From Lactarius indigo (taxonomy: Eukaryota > Basidiomycota > Agaricomycetes > Russulales > Russulaceae): a stretch of DNA of 64,000 nucleotides. Made by a program: the position numbers and the translations under genes. Under the pieces are notes generated by a model. It saw nothing but the letters and a program-made list of their open reading frames with translations. It had not been told where the DNA came from and ran no database searches. The DNA lies in contig JAFKAC010000014.1 of NCBI GenBank assembly GCA_025766275.1, positions 868,001 to 932,000 on the forward strand, written 5' to 3'. Of this stretch, positions 31,186 to 42,290 are shown one piece after another; position 1 is the first letter of the stretch, and each line of letters starts with the position of its first letter.

Positions 31186-32575
31186 TCGCGAAGTCGGCAT
31201 CGGGAGAGCCCGCGGTGGTGCTGCCAAGTCGCGATTACACCGATACCGTCACCCTCACGCCAGAGTTCCTGCGTCGGCTGTACACTACGGAGGCCTATAT
31301 ATACCCGCTGCGACGGATCGGAATGTACTCGGGGTCGCGGGATATTTAGACGATTCTCCGAGCCCGACAGACCTGGCGGCGTTCCTGGGAAAATACCGCA
31401 CCGACGCGGCGAAGGCGACCTTTGACGTCATGCGGGTCGACAGTGGGGGATACGACCCGAATCAACCCCACGCGGAATCGAACCTCTACACCCAGTACAC
31501 TGTGGCCATGGCGTATCCGACTCCACTCATCTTTTACAGTACCGGAAGAGGACTCAAGGGCACAGACGACTGGTACGTCTCCTGGCTCAGATACGTCCTC
31601 AGACAGAAAAAGATATCTCAGACGATCAGCACGTCGTACGGCACCGACGAGAATCTTTGCTCGAGGGAATATGCGGTGTATGTGTGCCGCCTATTTGCGA
31701 TCCTTGGTGCGCGTGGCGTCAGCGTCCTCTTCGGGACTGGCGACCATGGTGTCGGTGACGAAGCTACGCGACCAAAGACGGTTCCGTCCAGTTTATCCCC
31801 CAATTCCCTGCAACCTGTATGTGTGATACTTTTTCTCGGATTACTGTAGGAGTAGTGTAGGTCCAGGGCGCTCACCACATCGCAACACTTTGGCAGGTCG
31901 CTTCGTCACCGCAGTCGGCGAAACGACAGGTTTCGACCCGGAGGTCGGGGCGGATTTTTCCGGCGGCGGTTTCTCGAACCACTTTGAGCGCCAGAAGTAC
32001 CAGCAGCAGGTCGTGTCCTCCTTCCTCGAGGACCTTGGCAGCCGTTATGAAGGCCTTTATAAGTATGTTCGTCTTCTGTGACCTTAACTTGAATTTAGTA
32101 ACATAACCTTACTGCTTTGTACTTGATGTAGCGCTTCTGGCTGCGGGATCCCCAACATCGCTGCCTATGGAACTGGCTTCCCGCTCTTCTTCAAAGGCGA
32201 AGAGGAGGTGGCGGCCGGTACAAGCGGGTCAACACCTGTGTGTATATCCTTCCCGGTCGTCTTGAGCACTCGACTGACCGCAAATTTACAGGTTGGGTGG
32301 GCATAATCTCACTGCTTAATGACTACCGACTTTCGAAGAGACGGCCCACGCTCGGCTTTCTTAACCCTTGGCTGTACGGCAGGGACCTCGAATACCTCAC
32401 GGACATCACAGATGGCTCAAACCCGAGCTGTAAGACAGGCGGATTCTCCGCTGTAACTGGATAGGATCCTGTGCGTTCTACTGTTCTACAAGCTTGTTAC
32501 TTCACTTTCAATGTTGGGTGACACTGAGTTCTACAGGTCACGGGTCTCGGAATGCTTAGCCTCAAGGAGATGTAG
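31186..32575 (+). pseudogene. Sedolisin-type tripeptidyl peptidase (S53), broken
   Basis: The catalytic domain is clear: LTPEFLRRLYTTEAY, PAATDRNVLGVAGYL, AYPTPLIFYS, SYGTDE, VCRLFAILGARGVSVLFGTG, RFVTAVG, AAGTSGSTP (the Ser motif), SLLNDYRL, FLNPWLYG and the Ca-site region DITDGSNPSC. Exons are about 31186-31816, 31897-32062, 32132-32237 and 32292-32469, with a last piece to TAG at 32573-32575 (TGLGMLSLKEM). Defects: a one-base shift in the TATATATA stretch near 31300; a shift at the fourth exon start; TAG at 32462 where GWDPVTG needs Trp; no signal peptide or prodomain. The family motif E-x-N-L-D is E-S-N-L-Y here, so the catalytic Asp is lost. Functional sedolisins are secreted acid peptidases. 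Confidence 0.8.
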
Positions 32576-33354
32576 GAGCTACCTGCCTGATGATTGAGTA
32601 GCATGACAGGACCCAACACACAAATTTCTCGAGGCGATAGCGCCAGACATAAACGCACTCGCCAACTCAAGGTTAACGTCGACACCGGCAACTGAAGGTG
32701 GTACACGATCTCTATGACTGTTTACGGTTGGGCGCACGAAACCCCATGGACTTTTACCGTTCCCAAGCCTGAGAGTGGGGGTGGACGTTTCATATTGGAA
32801 TCAAGTGGGGAAACTTAGACTTATACCCTTGAGATACCAAAGTGACCACGTAGGCATCGCTGTGCAGTTTTGAATCGCACTTCTGGCGCGCAAAGGCCCT
32901 GCTTCTTGTGGAAGGAAAACTTACAACGCTGTGCGTAAATTGATTTTATTTTATTTGGTCGAACTACGACGACACTGTTTCATGCCTTACCGAAAGGAGC
33001 TGTCAAAGTCCGCGGACCCTTATTGGACTATCGAATAATCGAATAAGTATAGTATAGTATAGTATATTCCCACCTTGTTTACAATATGATACGCTGAGAC
33101 AGACGGCCTCGTCTGCGTACCTTGCGTCCTCACTCAAAAAAAAGAAGTAAATAATAGAATGGCAGTAGATTGTACTATCTCGCGTTTGCGTAGACGGGGT
33201 ACAGCAAAGGTCGGGAATGGTAGAAAGTATAGCAAAGCCGGGTTGAGGTGTTAGAGCATCCGAGTCCAGCAGGGACGTGCAGCACTGTGACTGTAGTGGT
33301 GTATTCGAGGACGTCTGGGGAGCGCCTACAATTACGCAGAGTACTAGCCATAAT
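32576..33354. other. Intergenic; no gene seen
   Basis: Spacer between the sedolisin pseudogene and a convergent F-box gene. Contains an AGTAT microsatellite at 33047. Confidence 0.4.
33047..33066. repeat. AGTAT microsatellite, 4 units
   Basis: Four tandem AGTAT units followed by a partial one. Confidence 0.8.
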
Positions 33355-34761
33355 CTACACAGGTTCTAATTGTTGTGGCCAATCGGTTAGTGTTCTAGAC
33401 GCCCTCGAAGACATCGAGTTTAAATGCGGCGCAAGTATCGTGACTTTATATACTTGTACTAGACGGCCGGAGTGCTGATACGGGGTGATGAATGACTCTA
33501 CAGCTTCCCACAGCGGCCCATCAGTCCCAAGCTCCGGTACACCAAGAGTGCGCAGGGAAGGTAACATGGTTGTGAGCCCCCCGTCAGTCGGGCACAGAGA
33601 ACGCAAAATGTCCGTCGCCAGTTCGCCGGCGACACGAAAGTCTTTTGCGTCGCCGAATGTGCGGATAAGCTCCACCCATTGTTCCCCACCTTGCTCGGTT
33701 GAGGAGGGTTGGGTCGTATAGATGCCTATATTTTCTACACGGGGAAAGGAAGGGGAAAGTTGATCACAGATTTGAGTAATGGAGGACAACTGCCATTCTA
33801 ATTGTTCGCACGATATTTGCAGTCCAAGCCGTGCGGGAGACCCCGGCTGGGTGAAGCAGATGGAAATGGAACGCTCGGAGGGTACAATGTCGATTCGACG
33901 ATGTGACTTGTGCATTTCGATTCGGTCGATGAATCGGCCAAGTTGTGGAATATGGAAGATGAGTTGGTTGAAGAACCTGACTTGAATATCCCCAAGACGT
34001 GGAGCATCGATTCTAGTCACAAGGTTGTTTAAGTACTCGCTAGTTCCTCGAAATTTGAAGTGGAGAAGAGCGGGAAGAACAACGCGTTCCCCGGGCAATG
34101 TAGCATGACTAGGGTGGGAGGTGGGAGAGAGGAAATGGAGCGAAAGGGACTGAAGCTGAGTCATCCCGGACAACGCATTCGCAAACGCTTTGGGTGACAA
34201 ATACCCAATACTTGGAACTTCGTGAAGCTGAAGATCGACAAGGTTCTCGGAGGAAGAAAGTAGCTGCGGAAGTACGGGAAACGCGATTCTAGTCGAGTGG
34301 AGAGTACGCAGACGTGTGCCCCACTGAAGAGTATTGGGGAGGGTCAGCTGCACGTTATCCAGGGATCGAAGAACAAGCTCTTCTAATTTCGAAAAGGGCT
34401 TTTCGATGGCGAATAAGTTTGCTAGGAGAGAAGTCGTGATCATGAGGTCGATGGAGCTAACACGATCTGATTGCTCCAGTGCAGCAAGAATGTTCCCCTC
34501 GTCTTCGGGGGAAGTAGGACCAAAAGTTGGAGACCCCCCGTACTGTACGATGATAGGCAGGGCCGGCCAGTAATGTAGGGTCCTCAAGACAGGCGTCCCA
34601 TACGTACAATAGAGTTGAAGATCTAGACCCAGAGGTGACGTAAATACGATTCGTCGCCATCGCTGGCATACGTGTGCGAGGGTAGGCCAAAATCGCGGAG
34701 AGGCATCCCGGTAATGACGAAATGTGTTTAGGAGAACATCATCGGAGAGCGTCTCAATCAT
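33355..34761 (-). CDS. F-box/LRR-like protein
   Basis: An uninterrupted frame of 468 residues starts at ATG 34761 (MIETLSDDVLLNTFRHY). The F-box continues with WPTLAHVCQRWRRIVFTSP. The body shows the family pattern with its own flavour: ALEQSDRVSSIDL, FSKLEELVLRSLDNVQLTLP, RLRTLHSTRIAFPVLPQLL, YLSPKAFANALSGMTQLQSL, NNLVTRIDAPRLGDIQV. It forms a subgroup with the gene immediately upstream (34812-36429), only about 50 bp away and on the same strand, so the pair arose by tandem duplication. No conserved upstream mini-exon was found here, and the short gap leaves little room for a separate promoter. The predicted role is SCF adaptor, as for the paralogues; the substrate is unknown. Confidence 0.72.
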   Translation of the reverse strand: MIETLSDDVLLNTFRHYRDASPRFWPTLAHVCQRWRRIVFTSPLGLDLQLYCTYGTPVLRTLHYWPALPIIVQYGGSPTFGPTSPEDEGNILAALEQSDRVSSIDLMITTSLLANLFAIEKPFSKLEELVLRSLDNVQLTLPNTLQWGTRLRTLHSTRIAFPVLPQLLSSSENLVDLQLHEVPSIGYLSPKAFANALSGMTQLQSLSLHFLSPTSHPSHATLPGERVVLPALLHFKFRGTSEYLNNLVTRIDAPRLGDIQVRFFNQLIFHIPQLGRFIDRIEMHKSHRRIDIVPSERSISICFTQPGSPARLGLQISCEQLEWQLSSITQICDQLSPSFPRVENIGIYTTQPSSTEQGGEQWVELIRTFGDAKDFRVAGELATDILRSLCPTDGGLTTMLPSLRTLGVPELGTDGPLWEAVESFITPYQHSGRLVQVYKVTILAPHLNSMSSRASRTLTDWPQQLEPV

Positions 34762-34811
34762 CACGTGCTGAGAACAAGGTGCTGCTCAAAAAAACAAGTT
34801 AGCGTGCGAAG

Positions 34812-36429
34812 CTAGTAGTAGGTAGATTTCATACCTATTTCACGTCGTTCGTATTCGACCCCTATGAAATGGCCCGAGAGCCGGCGTGCAACTATGAATG
34901 ATAGCACAGTTTTCCGCAAAGGCGCGCAGTGCGGCTCAGGCTCCCGGATGCATAGTTTGTGTATGGCGGGTAGCACAATTTCGCGCCGCCTGCCTGATTG
35001 GTGTAGAGCAAGTACTATATTTGTCGAAAAGTCGCCAGCTACATGAAACCATTTCATGCCTCTGAATGAACAGATAAGCTTCAGCCATCGTTCAGCGCCA
35101 TCCTGCCTACTCGGTAGTCGCGTGGACTTGATGCATAAATCTTCCACACGAAAAAGGAAGGCGGAAAAACGACTGCAGATTTGAGCTATCGAGGACACCT
35201 GCCGGCGTAATGGCTCGCAGATTACTTGCAATTTAAGGCACGTAAGAGCTGGCTGGGTCAACGAGATGGAGACGGAACGCTCAGAGAATAGAATATCTGC
35301 TTGACGATGTAACTTTTGCATTTCCACGCGATTGATGAACTCGCTAAGGTTTGAGAGGTCGAACATGAATTCGTCTAAGAACGCGAATTCGATATCCCCG
35401 AGACGGGGAGCATCAATTCGGGCCACGAGATCGTCTAAGTACTCGCTAGTCCCTCGATATTTGAAGCGGGTGAGAACAGGAAGAACAACGCGGTCCCCCA
35501 TTGGGCGTACTCCGATGTAATCGGCGGCGGAAAGGACATGAAGTGACAGTGACCGAAGTTGGGTCATCCCGGACAAGGAGTTCCGGAATGATTGTGGGGA
35601 GAAATACCCAAAACAGGGGATTTCGTGAAGCTGAAGATCGACAAGGTTCTTGGAAGAAGAAAGTAGCTGCGCGAGTGCGGGGAAGGCAATCCCAGTCGAG
35701 TGGAGAGTGCGGAGGTGTGGAATCCAGTGAAAAGTGCTGGGGAGGACCAGCTGCACATTTCCCGGGGACAGGAGAGCAAGCTCTTGTAGTTCCGAAAACG
35801 GCACATCGATTGAAGAAACCTTTACCAGGAGCGACCTTGTGAGGGTGAGGCGGATAGCGCTAACACGATCGGAGCGTTTCAGTGCGGCCACGATATTGTC
35901 GTCGTCTTCAGAAGAAGGTGGCTCGAGCGCAGGAGATCCCCCATAGTCCACGACGATGGGCAGGGCTGGCCAGTGGTCTAGAGTCTTCAACACAGGCGTT
36001 CCGTGCGTACAGAACAGTCGAAGATGCAGAGCCCGTTTAGATGCAAATACGATACGTCGCCACTTGTGGCATATATGCACAAGACTAGGCCACAAACGTG
36101 GTAAGGCGTCGAGATAGTGACGAAATATGCGCAGAAGAACTTCGTTGGAAAGCTCCCCGATCGTCACTTTACAAGAAAAGGAACACGTTAGAAAGTGGAG
36201 CGGACACTTGACAAATACGTACCTGTTCTAGTAGGGAGATCACTTGGTGTAGTAACGGATTGAGGCGGCGATATGAGTCGGGGACGCCCATTGGAATATC
36301 TGCGACGTCGACCGTCACCTTCCGCAGTTGGAGTAGTGAGGATGCGGGATCACTTACTTTGGAGGGTGCATCAGGGGGAGATGAACGGGGTGGAAACCTC
36401 CAACGTGTCCTCATGTAGAACACGTCCAA
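34812..36429 (-). CDS. F-box/LRR-like protein, tandem paralogue
   Basis: The main exon 36166-34812 holds the F-box (TIGELSNEVLLRIFRHY, LVHICHKWRRIVFASK) and the leucine-rich body (ALKRSDRVSAIRLTL, LRTLHSTGIAFPALAQLL, YFSPQSFRNSLSGMTQLRSL, DDLVARIDAPRLGDIEF). It closely matches the next gene downstream. An upstream exon from 36429 to 36219 joins in phase through a GTATTT donor and adds a Pro/Ser-rich head (FPPRSSPPDAPSK). The exact start is uncertain: MDVF at 36429 or the internal MRTR at 36414. A GTAAGT...GCAG stretch inside the first exon looks like an intron but would break the frame. The F-box body itself is intact. Confidence 0.65.
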
Positions 36430-37184
36430 ACTTCAGGACATCCGGTCGGCTTATCTAGGGCTTGGGAGCGGCGTTTGTTGTGTGGGCGATAACCTGCTCC
36501 ATCCATGGCGGCAGGCCGCAGATGGGCGCACCGGATTGCTGTGCGGTTTGAAAGTCACATTCAATTTTCCTGCTAGTTAACATGTGACAATATTTCCATG
36601 CCGGTTGCGAACAAGCAAATGTCGTACAAAGAAGACCAGACGGAGTAAGCAGAGGATGAAGATAACCAGCTATCTCAGATTTGACCACTCCTTCCCGATG
36701 GGAATTCCCGAGACCCCGCTTGGCCAACCGTTTTGGCTGAGAACTCCAATGTTCTAAACCGGCTGCCAGCTGAATCTGGAGCCCAGAATGCGTCGTGTGA
36801 CTATGGCTGTGTTTTGCCGCTGCGATCAGATACCGTACAGCAAATTCCAGTGTTGACATTCGAACATACGTAAGCGGACTCCAGAGCGGAGAGCAAAGTA
36901 ACATCGGTGGGGACAAATCCCCGGCATGAGATGCCAGAGCTTCAAGCTTCAGGCCTTCAGGATTGGTGGCCTGAACTGACGTTTAAAACATTCAACCCCA
37001 GCCTATCCCCGAAAGCGAGTCCAAAAGGGCCTACGGCTGTACTGTATAGCAGGCGGACGGATACAATTGAACATGAAGGTCCCATGAACAACAGTTTATT
37101 CCATTTATCTCAACTCCTTAGTCACATCAGTTACCTTTTGGTGTTCGTCATCACTGCCTCGTCGTGATAATCATCTTACCCTCG
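36430..37184. other. Spacer; no supported gene
   Basis: A 153-codon open frame (36916-36455, minus) has no recognisable domain, and codon bias could not be judged. Confidence 0.3.
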
Positions 37185-40100
37185 TAATGAAGGCGCCGGT
37201 TATAGTCTCTCTACGTCGACTTGAGGTCCCAAGCGATGTCCTTCAACAGTTCACCATACCCGGAAGCAAATAGACTATTAGCCAGAGTCTCCAGACGTGT
37301 GCTGGGGAGGGAGCGTGTCTTACAGTAGCGTGTGGTACCACACACTGTAGACGAAGGTGCAAGTACAAATCACCCAGTTATTCTGACATGATCCGGAGAG
37401 TCGAGCCTGCCACCAAGCTGCTACCAGCGGCGACTGTGAGAAAGCAACCACCTGCCCCCCGGCAATGTCCGTAGGCGCTATACTCGGGCTGGACGCGCGC
37501 CTTCAAGTTGTCACTGGCACGGTTACCCCCCCTCCTTTCCATTATCTCGCGCCAGGGTCGCCCACCTGAGTCCTGACACCTTTAGTTACAAAAGTAGATG
37601 TATGTGAAAAATCATCCGCTATTTGACGGGGCCGTGTTTCTGCTGTTTATGGAATGGAATTTTATCAACTTAGAGGCAAGCCAGGTGTCCATTCTCTCTG
37701 GGGCTTTGAGATACTTCTCTATCTGTTGCCAGCGGAGAATTCGAGGAAACTGCGGGGGAGCACGCGAGAACGAGTGAGGAAGCAGGACCTGACGATGTAC
37801 TGATATCGAGTTTCGTTTACAATATTCTGGCAGTCTATTTTGTGGATAAAGACCACTACGACGGAGACCAGAGGTTTTTGGGAAGAGGGCAGGGCCCATA
37901 ACCTGTAGAAATTAATTGTAGTAGCGAGATTCTCGGAGGGGATGTACCAGGGGGTGAGCGCCCTCTGAGGAAGAACACCCGGACCCCAATCCATGTACGT
38001 TTACGCATATTTTACGTTGCTCGTGGCTCGACCACCCCTCGGTAAATAGAATTCATCAGAAGAACGCACGGCTTGGTATCGCAAGACGCACGGATCCACT
38101 TGCGCCGTGAGGGTGGGTCGACCAAACTAGCGTGAAGGGATTGACTAACCCGTGGTGTGGGTGAAGTCTTTCGCAAGATTCGCAAGATACTATTTCCGCC
38201 ATATATTCCGCGGTTGCAAGAGATAAAAAAAAATCGAGATTTAACGCCCTTGTCGTAGCGGTCACTCCCAGAGCCGCTTCGTCGTCTTGGAATCGGAAGA
38301 GGAACAGAGAGGCTTTTATTGTAGAGAAGCAAGAAAGGTCGGGCCACGATCCTTGTGACGGACAATTACTGTTTATTGAGGGAGATACCAGTCTCTATCG
38401 CGCCTTACTCTTAGCAGTCCATTTCCGGTCTACAATCGAGTTGACCGGAAGCCAGGGACAATGAAAGGGGACAGCAAATTCTCTCGGCATGAATGTAAAT
38501 GTAAATCAATATCTGGCACTTCCACACGACGCCTGGAATCAGAGTTGGCTTAGCCAGATCTACGGAAGGCAATTTGGCCACCATAGAACCCTAAAAAGTG
38601 TGGATAGATTAACAAGCAAACTTGTCAGGGTCCATTTCTCCACCAGGGGCTGGACACTCACAAAGCTGTGCGGTAAACTTGGCTATATCATCGGGATATC
38701 CGGGCTGGCACTGAAATGCCCACATTCAGTTGTGTTCCACCGTTGCAGATCGGGAAGTGCTTACCGAGTCACCCACATCCCGCTCACCCGATTTCGTGTT
38801 TACACGGAAGATTTTGCTCGCGAATTTTCCAGACACGGCCGTCATCTCCTGCCAGTCTACGTCTGAAGGGCCAGTTGGTGCCGGCATAACTATAGTTGCA
38901 TCCGCAAAAACGATGGCGTCCGGGTTGCCTGCGGTCGGCCCGTTATTTCTGAAGTCGAAAACTTGGTGCGTGACTGGCCCTCCATTACCAGGAACCTCAG
39001 CAAAGTAGTGTTGGCCAGAAAGTGGGATCCCATATTTGTCCTGGACTTGCTGGGTAAAAACCGGGTCAAAGGGGTCGCTGCTCGGGTGGTTATTCCAGTC
39101 AATAAATATATCATTTTGAATATTCGAAAATTCGGTTCCAGGGAAAATGACAGATATATCGAACACCTGGCCTTCGAACCCGTCAGACCTACCCGACGTC
39201 GTTCAGGTTTGTCAGCGTGAACATACGACAAGGCGACCACGACTCACGTCCAGGTTCCTTTCTCTGAACATGTAAAGTTCTGAAATCCGAAGATTGTCCC
39301 GACAAAGGTCGGGTCATCTTCCGGCGCAACAAGCCCCTCCTTGTTGGGGCTTGGGTTTGGGGGTATAATCAGAGCAGATGCGGGGACTTGGCTCCTGCGG
39401 GAAGGCATGGCAAAGCCCGGTATGGCCAGAAGAAGTGGAAGGAGTGACAGAGCGAGCATGACAAGTTGCACCGACAGTAGAAAGGGGGTGAAGCTGGGTT
39501 GATATTGAATGAGGTCCCTTCATGTTGTACGTGACTTTTATGGCCGATAATTGTAGTGGTAGGTTTCTTGGCGTATTGTTGATAGCTCATCTCAGTCCTG
39601 ATCAGTCCTTAGCTACAGCCCGGGAAATGGCTCCGCCGTGGTACTTCGGCCTATTTTTGTGGATGATTGGTCTTCATCCCTGTTATGTGGCCCGGAATAC
39701 TTACCCTAAATGGGTTTTTAAGTGAGGTACGCTGTGGGTCGAGCGAGGATATCAAGCTAGGTTTCGGCCGCTGGTTATGGTTACCGTGACCAGTCACCGG
39801 TCACCGGTCACCAACCACCACTTAATCTCACATTCTTGCAATTTATTATTTCCAGGGGGCTTAGTGATATGTTTTCTCATTCAGCAGTGTATTCGTGCTG
39901 CGACCTGCCTAAGTCTACGGCCTATGAGCCGGGATTCAAAAAGAGACCGCCATTTGATCACGGCTCCAGTGTGGCCATGATGCCAGTGATCGGCAGCGAT
40001 ACTCTTGTGCATAAATTGCTTGTTGAGTTGCGAAGAAATATTCTACTTAAGGCGTCGAGGTGGACCTCTGTAGAGACTGTGATTTTTGTCAGGGCACCCA

Positions 40101-40403
40101 GTACATGACGTATGATTTCATCTGAGCGATCCCTCGGACACACCGGCAGTTGCCAGTGAAGAGAGAGACTTGCATGATGAGACACTTGCGAGGTTGGGAA
40201 TTACAAATAGAGCAACCGTATGCAATCTAGACAGGCACTTCGATGCCAAAAAGTTACCGCGGTCATTCGGAAATAAAGCTGTTGTCTACATATACGCTTA
40301 CATATATGAGGAACTGTGATGCTTGTCGGCATGACATCGCAAGCGTGAAAGTGCTCCGAAAAACAGTCCGCAACAAGGATTGTAGAGGACCCTATCTACT
40401 ATA
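37185..40403 (+). repeat. Left arm of a ~3.2 kb inverted duplication
   Basis: The reverse complement of 55175-58528 runs through this whole stretch: the DUF3455 gene, its flanks, a GCGCCAGGGTCGCCCACCTG block near 37550, a CAATAAACAG block at the 3' end of the gene, and the GATCACCGG/GGTCACC region near 39790. Differences are scattered substitutions and small indels plus a MITE present only in the right arm. Confidence 0.85.
38550..39459 (-). CDS. Secreted DUF3455 protein A
   Basis: Four exons on the minus strand (39459-39248, 39188-38765, 38710-38662, 38590-38550) give 241 residues with no stop. Residues 1 to about 18 (MLALSLLPLLLAIPGFA) are a signal peptide. Mature landmarks match the DUF3455 family: FGFQNFTCSEKGTWT, VFDISVIFPG, PLSGQHYFAEV, VTHQVFDFR, DVDWQEMTAVSGKFASKIFRVNT, a C-Q-P-G block, and KFTAQLWFYGGQ at the end. 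The last intron splits the Trp codon of LWFY. The function of the family is not established; some members carry misleading dehydrogenase names. An AATAAA signal lies downstream (38377-38372). Twin of the gene at 56112; a third paralogue is at 43512. Confidence 0.8.
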
Positions 40404-40940
40404 GTAAAACACCTCAGTCCTCGAAAAGGAAATATTGTTTGTCAGCTGCTGACCAATACTGTAGTGACTAAGCAAAAACCCGCTGTGTTTTCAGGGTGGC
40501 TGGCTTCCAACAAAAAAGGAAGGAGCCTTTGACTAAGCAAAAATGCGGTGGCTGGCTTTCCACAAAGGAAATGACTCAAGCTTCTAAGGTGAAGGTTGAA
40601 ACAAGCTATAAAACAGGCAGATAAAACAGGCAGATAAAAAAAACACAAAAAATAAATACAAAAATTGGATTTCTGTGCTCACACTTGAAAGCTTGAACTT
40701 CCACACTCAACTTGGACTTAGTGATGTGCAAGGCTGGGCTAGGCTGGGCTCAAAAGTCTGCCAGTGGGCTTCAGCTATGCTGATGACTATTGCAAAATCT
40801 GGGAAGGAAGGAGTTAAAGGACTGGCTCCAGGTTGGTCAGATCTGCCAACCTGGGGCCAGAAACCCAACTTGATGCTCATCTCAAATTTTGTGATGTACT
40901 TAGACTTCCAAACTGATGCTTGGGCTCTTGCTTGGGCTTC
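40404..40940. other. Flank of the minisatellite; no gene seen
   Basis: Contains two imperfect direct copies of GACTAAGCAAAAA...GGTGGCTGGCTT (40468 and 40531), two copies of TAAAACAGGCAGA and an A-rich tract at 40637-40664, features often seen at ends of retroposed DNA. The element type is not recognised. Confidence 0.35.
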
Positions 40941-41600
40941 TGCACTGACTCCTGGACTTCCACACTGACTCCTGGACTTCCACACTGACTCCTGGACTTC
41001 CATGCTGACTCCTGGACTTCCACGCTGATGCCTGGACTTCCACGCTGACGCCTGGACTTCCACGCTGATGCCTGGACTTCCACGCTGACACCTGGACTTC
41101 CACGCTGACGCCTGGACTTCCACGCTGACGCCTGGACTTCCACGCTGACGCCTGGACTTCCACGCTGACGCCTGGACTTCCACGCTGACGCCTGGACTTC
41201 CACGCTGACGCCTGGACTTCCACGCTGACGCCTGGACTTCCACGCTGACGCCTGGACTTCCACGCTGACGCCTGGACTTCCACGCTGACGCCTGGACTTC
41301 CACGCTGACGCCTGGACTTCCACGCTGACGCCTGGACTTCCACGCTGACGCCTGGACTTCCACGCTGACGCCTGGACTTCCACGCTGACGCCTGGACTTC
41401 CACGCTGACGCCTGGACTTCCACGCTGACGCCTGGACTTCCACGCTGACGCCTGGACTTCCACGCTGACGCCTGGACTTCCACGCTGACGCCTGGACTTC
41501 CACGCTGACGCCTGGACTTCCACGCTGACGCCTGGACTTCCACGCTGACGCCTGGACTTCCACGCTGACGCCTGGACTTCCACGCTGACGCCTGGACTTT
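40941..41600. repeat. 20 bp minisatellite, 33 units
   Basis: Tandem CACGCTGACGCCTGGACTTC. Units 9-33 are identical except for the final base of the array. Units 1-8 differ at the two CpG sites (CACA, CATG, GACT, GATG, GACA variants), apart from the first two bases of unit 1. All three minus-strand frames stay open across the array because 60 bp makes a 20-residue protein repeat in every frame (contains QASAWKS and RRQRGSP). Whether any is translated is unknown. Confidence 0.95.
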
Positions 41601-42061
41601 GCTTAGACCCATATGGGATTGATTTAAGGTGGAAAAGCAGGGGTTTGGGGGCGCAGCCCCCAACAAGCTGAAGCAACCTGTGCCATAGGCACAGTGCTGA
41701 AGCTTGTTATATATATATTTCACATCAAGGTAGATAGGTCTTTTCATGGCTGCAAGTTTAGGTGGATGGTAGGTTACAATATTGTATTTCGAATTCGACA
41801 GGACCAGGTCTTCGGCATTGTCCATGCGGAAATTCAATTTGGGCGGCACTGGGAATTGGTACTGGAAAAGGCCAGGTTACTCAACAAACCTCTCAATTAG
41901 TCTCGCGCTAGTGCTGTACCATGACTGTACCCCTAATAATTTTTTCAAGAGCTGTTAGCCCCCGATTTGTGCGCATGCGTCGTTACAACAGATTTCATGT
42001 ATCTGTCAGCTGCGCTAGGTTTGACCGCATAATCATCAACGATCCGTTTCCCAGCGTCTCT
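41601..42061. other. Flank of the minisatellite; no gene seen
   Basis: Holds the palindrome GGGGGCGCAGCCCCC near 41648 and a TATATATATA run near 41707. No gene motifs. Confidence 0.4.
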
Positions 42062-42290
42062 CCGACCCAGGTTTGAAGATCCGAGGATCGGGTTTCACAC
42101 CGCGTAGTGGCGGAAACTGTGTCATATAGTATTCTGCATAGTACCCGTCGCGATTGCCCATCCTCTGGGTTGAAAAGGCCAGATTAGTAGACAGCATGTA
42201 ACAATAAATGTTCTCCCAAATGGTGTCCTAGCTCGTCCTGTCATAGTCAAGAGGAATCCTTGCGACTTCCCATGAGAACGTGAGAGGCGG
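42062..42290. repeat. Dispersed ~1 kb repeat, partial copy 3
   Basis: The AGGTTTGAAGATCCGAGGAT start, TGCATAGTAC, AAGGCC and GTCAAGAGGAATCC blocks follow the same order as at 123-340 and 6231-6379/14357-14440. The match ends near 42290. Confidence 0.5.

Noticed and set aside
36301..36358. GTAAGT...GCAG intron-like stretch (minus) in the 5' exon of the F-box gene at 34812
   Set aside because: Splicing it puts the following exon out of frame with the F-box; kept as exon, with the start marked uncertain.
40941..41600. CRISPR-like array
   Set aside because: Pure head-to-tail 20 bp units with no unique spacers, in a eukaryotic context.
40707..41849. A 380-residue repeat protein as a real gene
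   Set aside because: The frame is open only because the 20 bp unit lacks stops in every frame; flanking parts show no start context or domains. Reported as a finding, not a gene.
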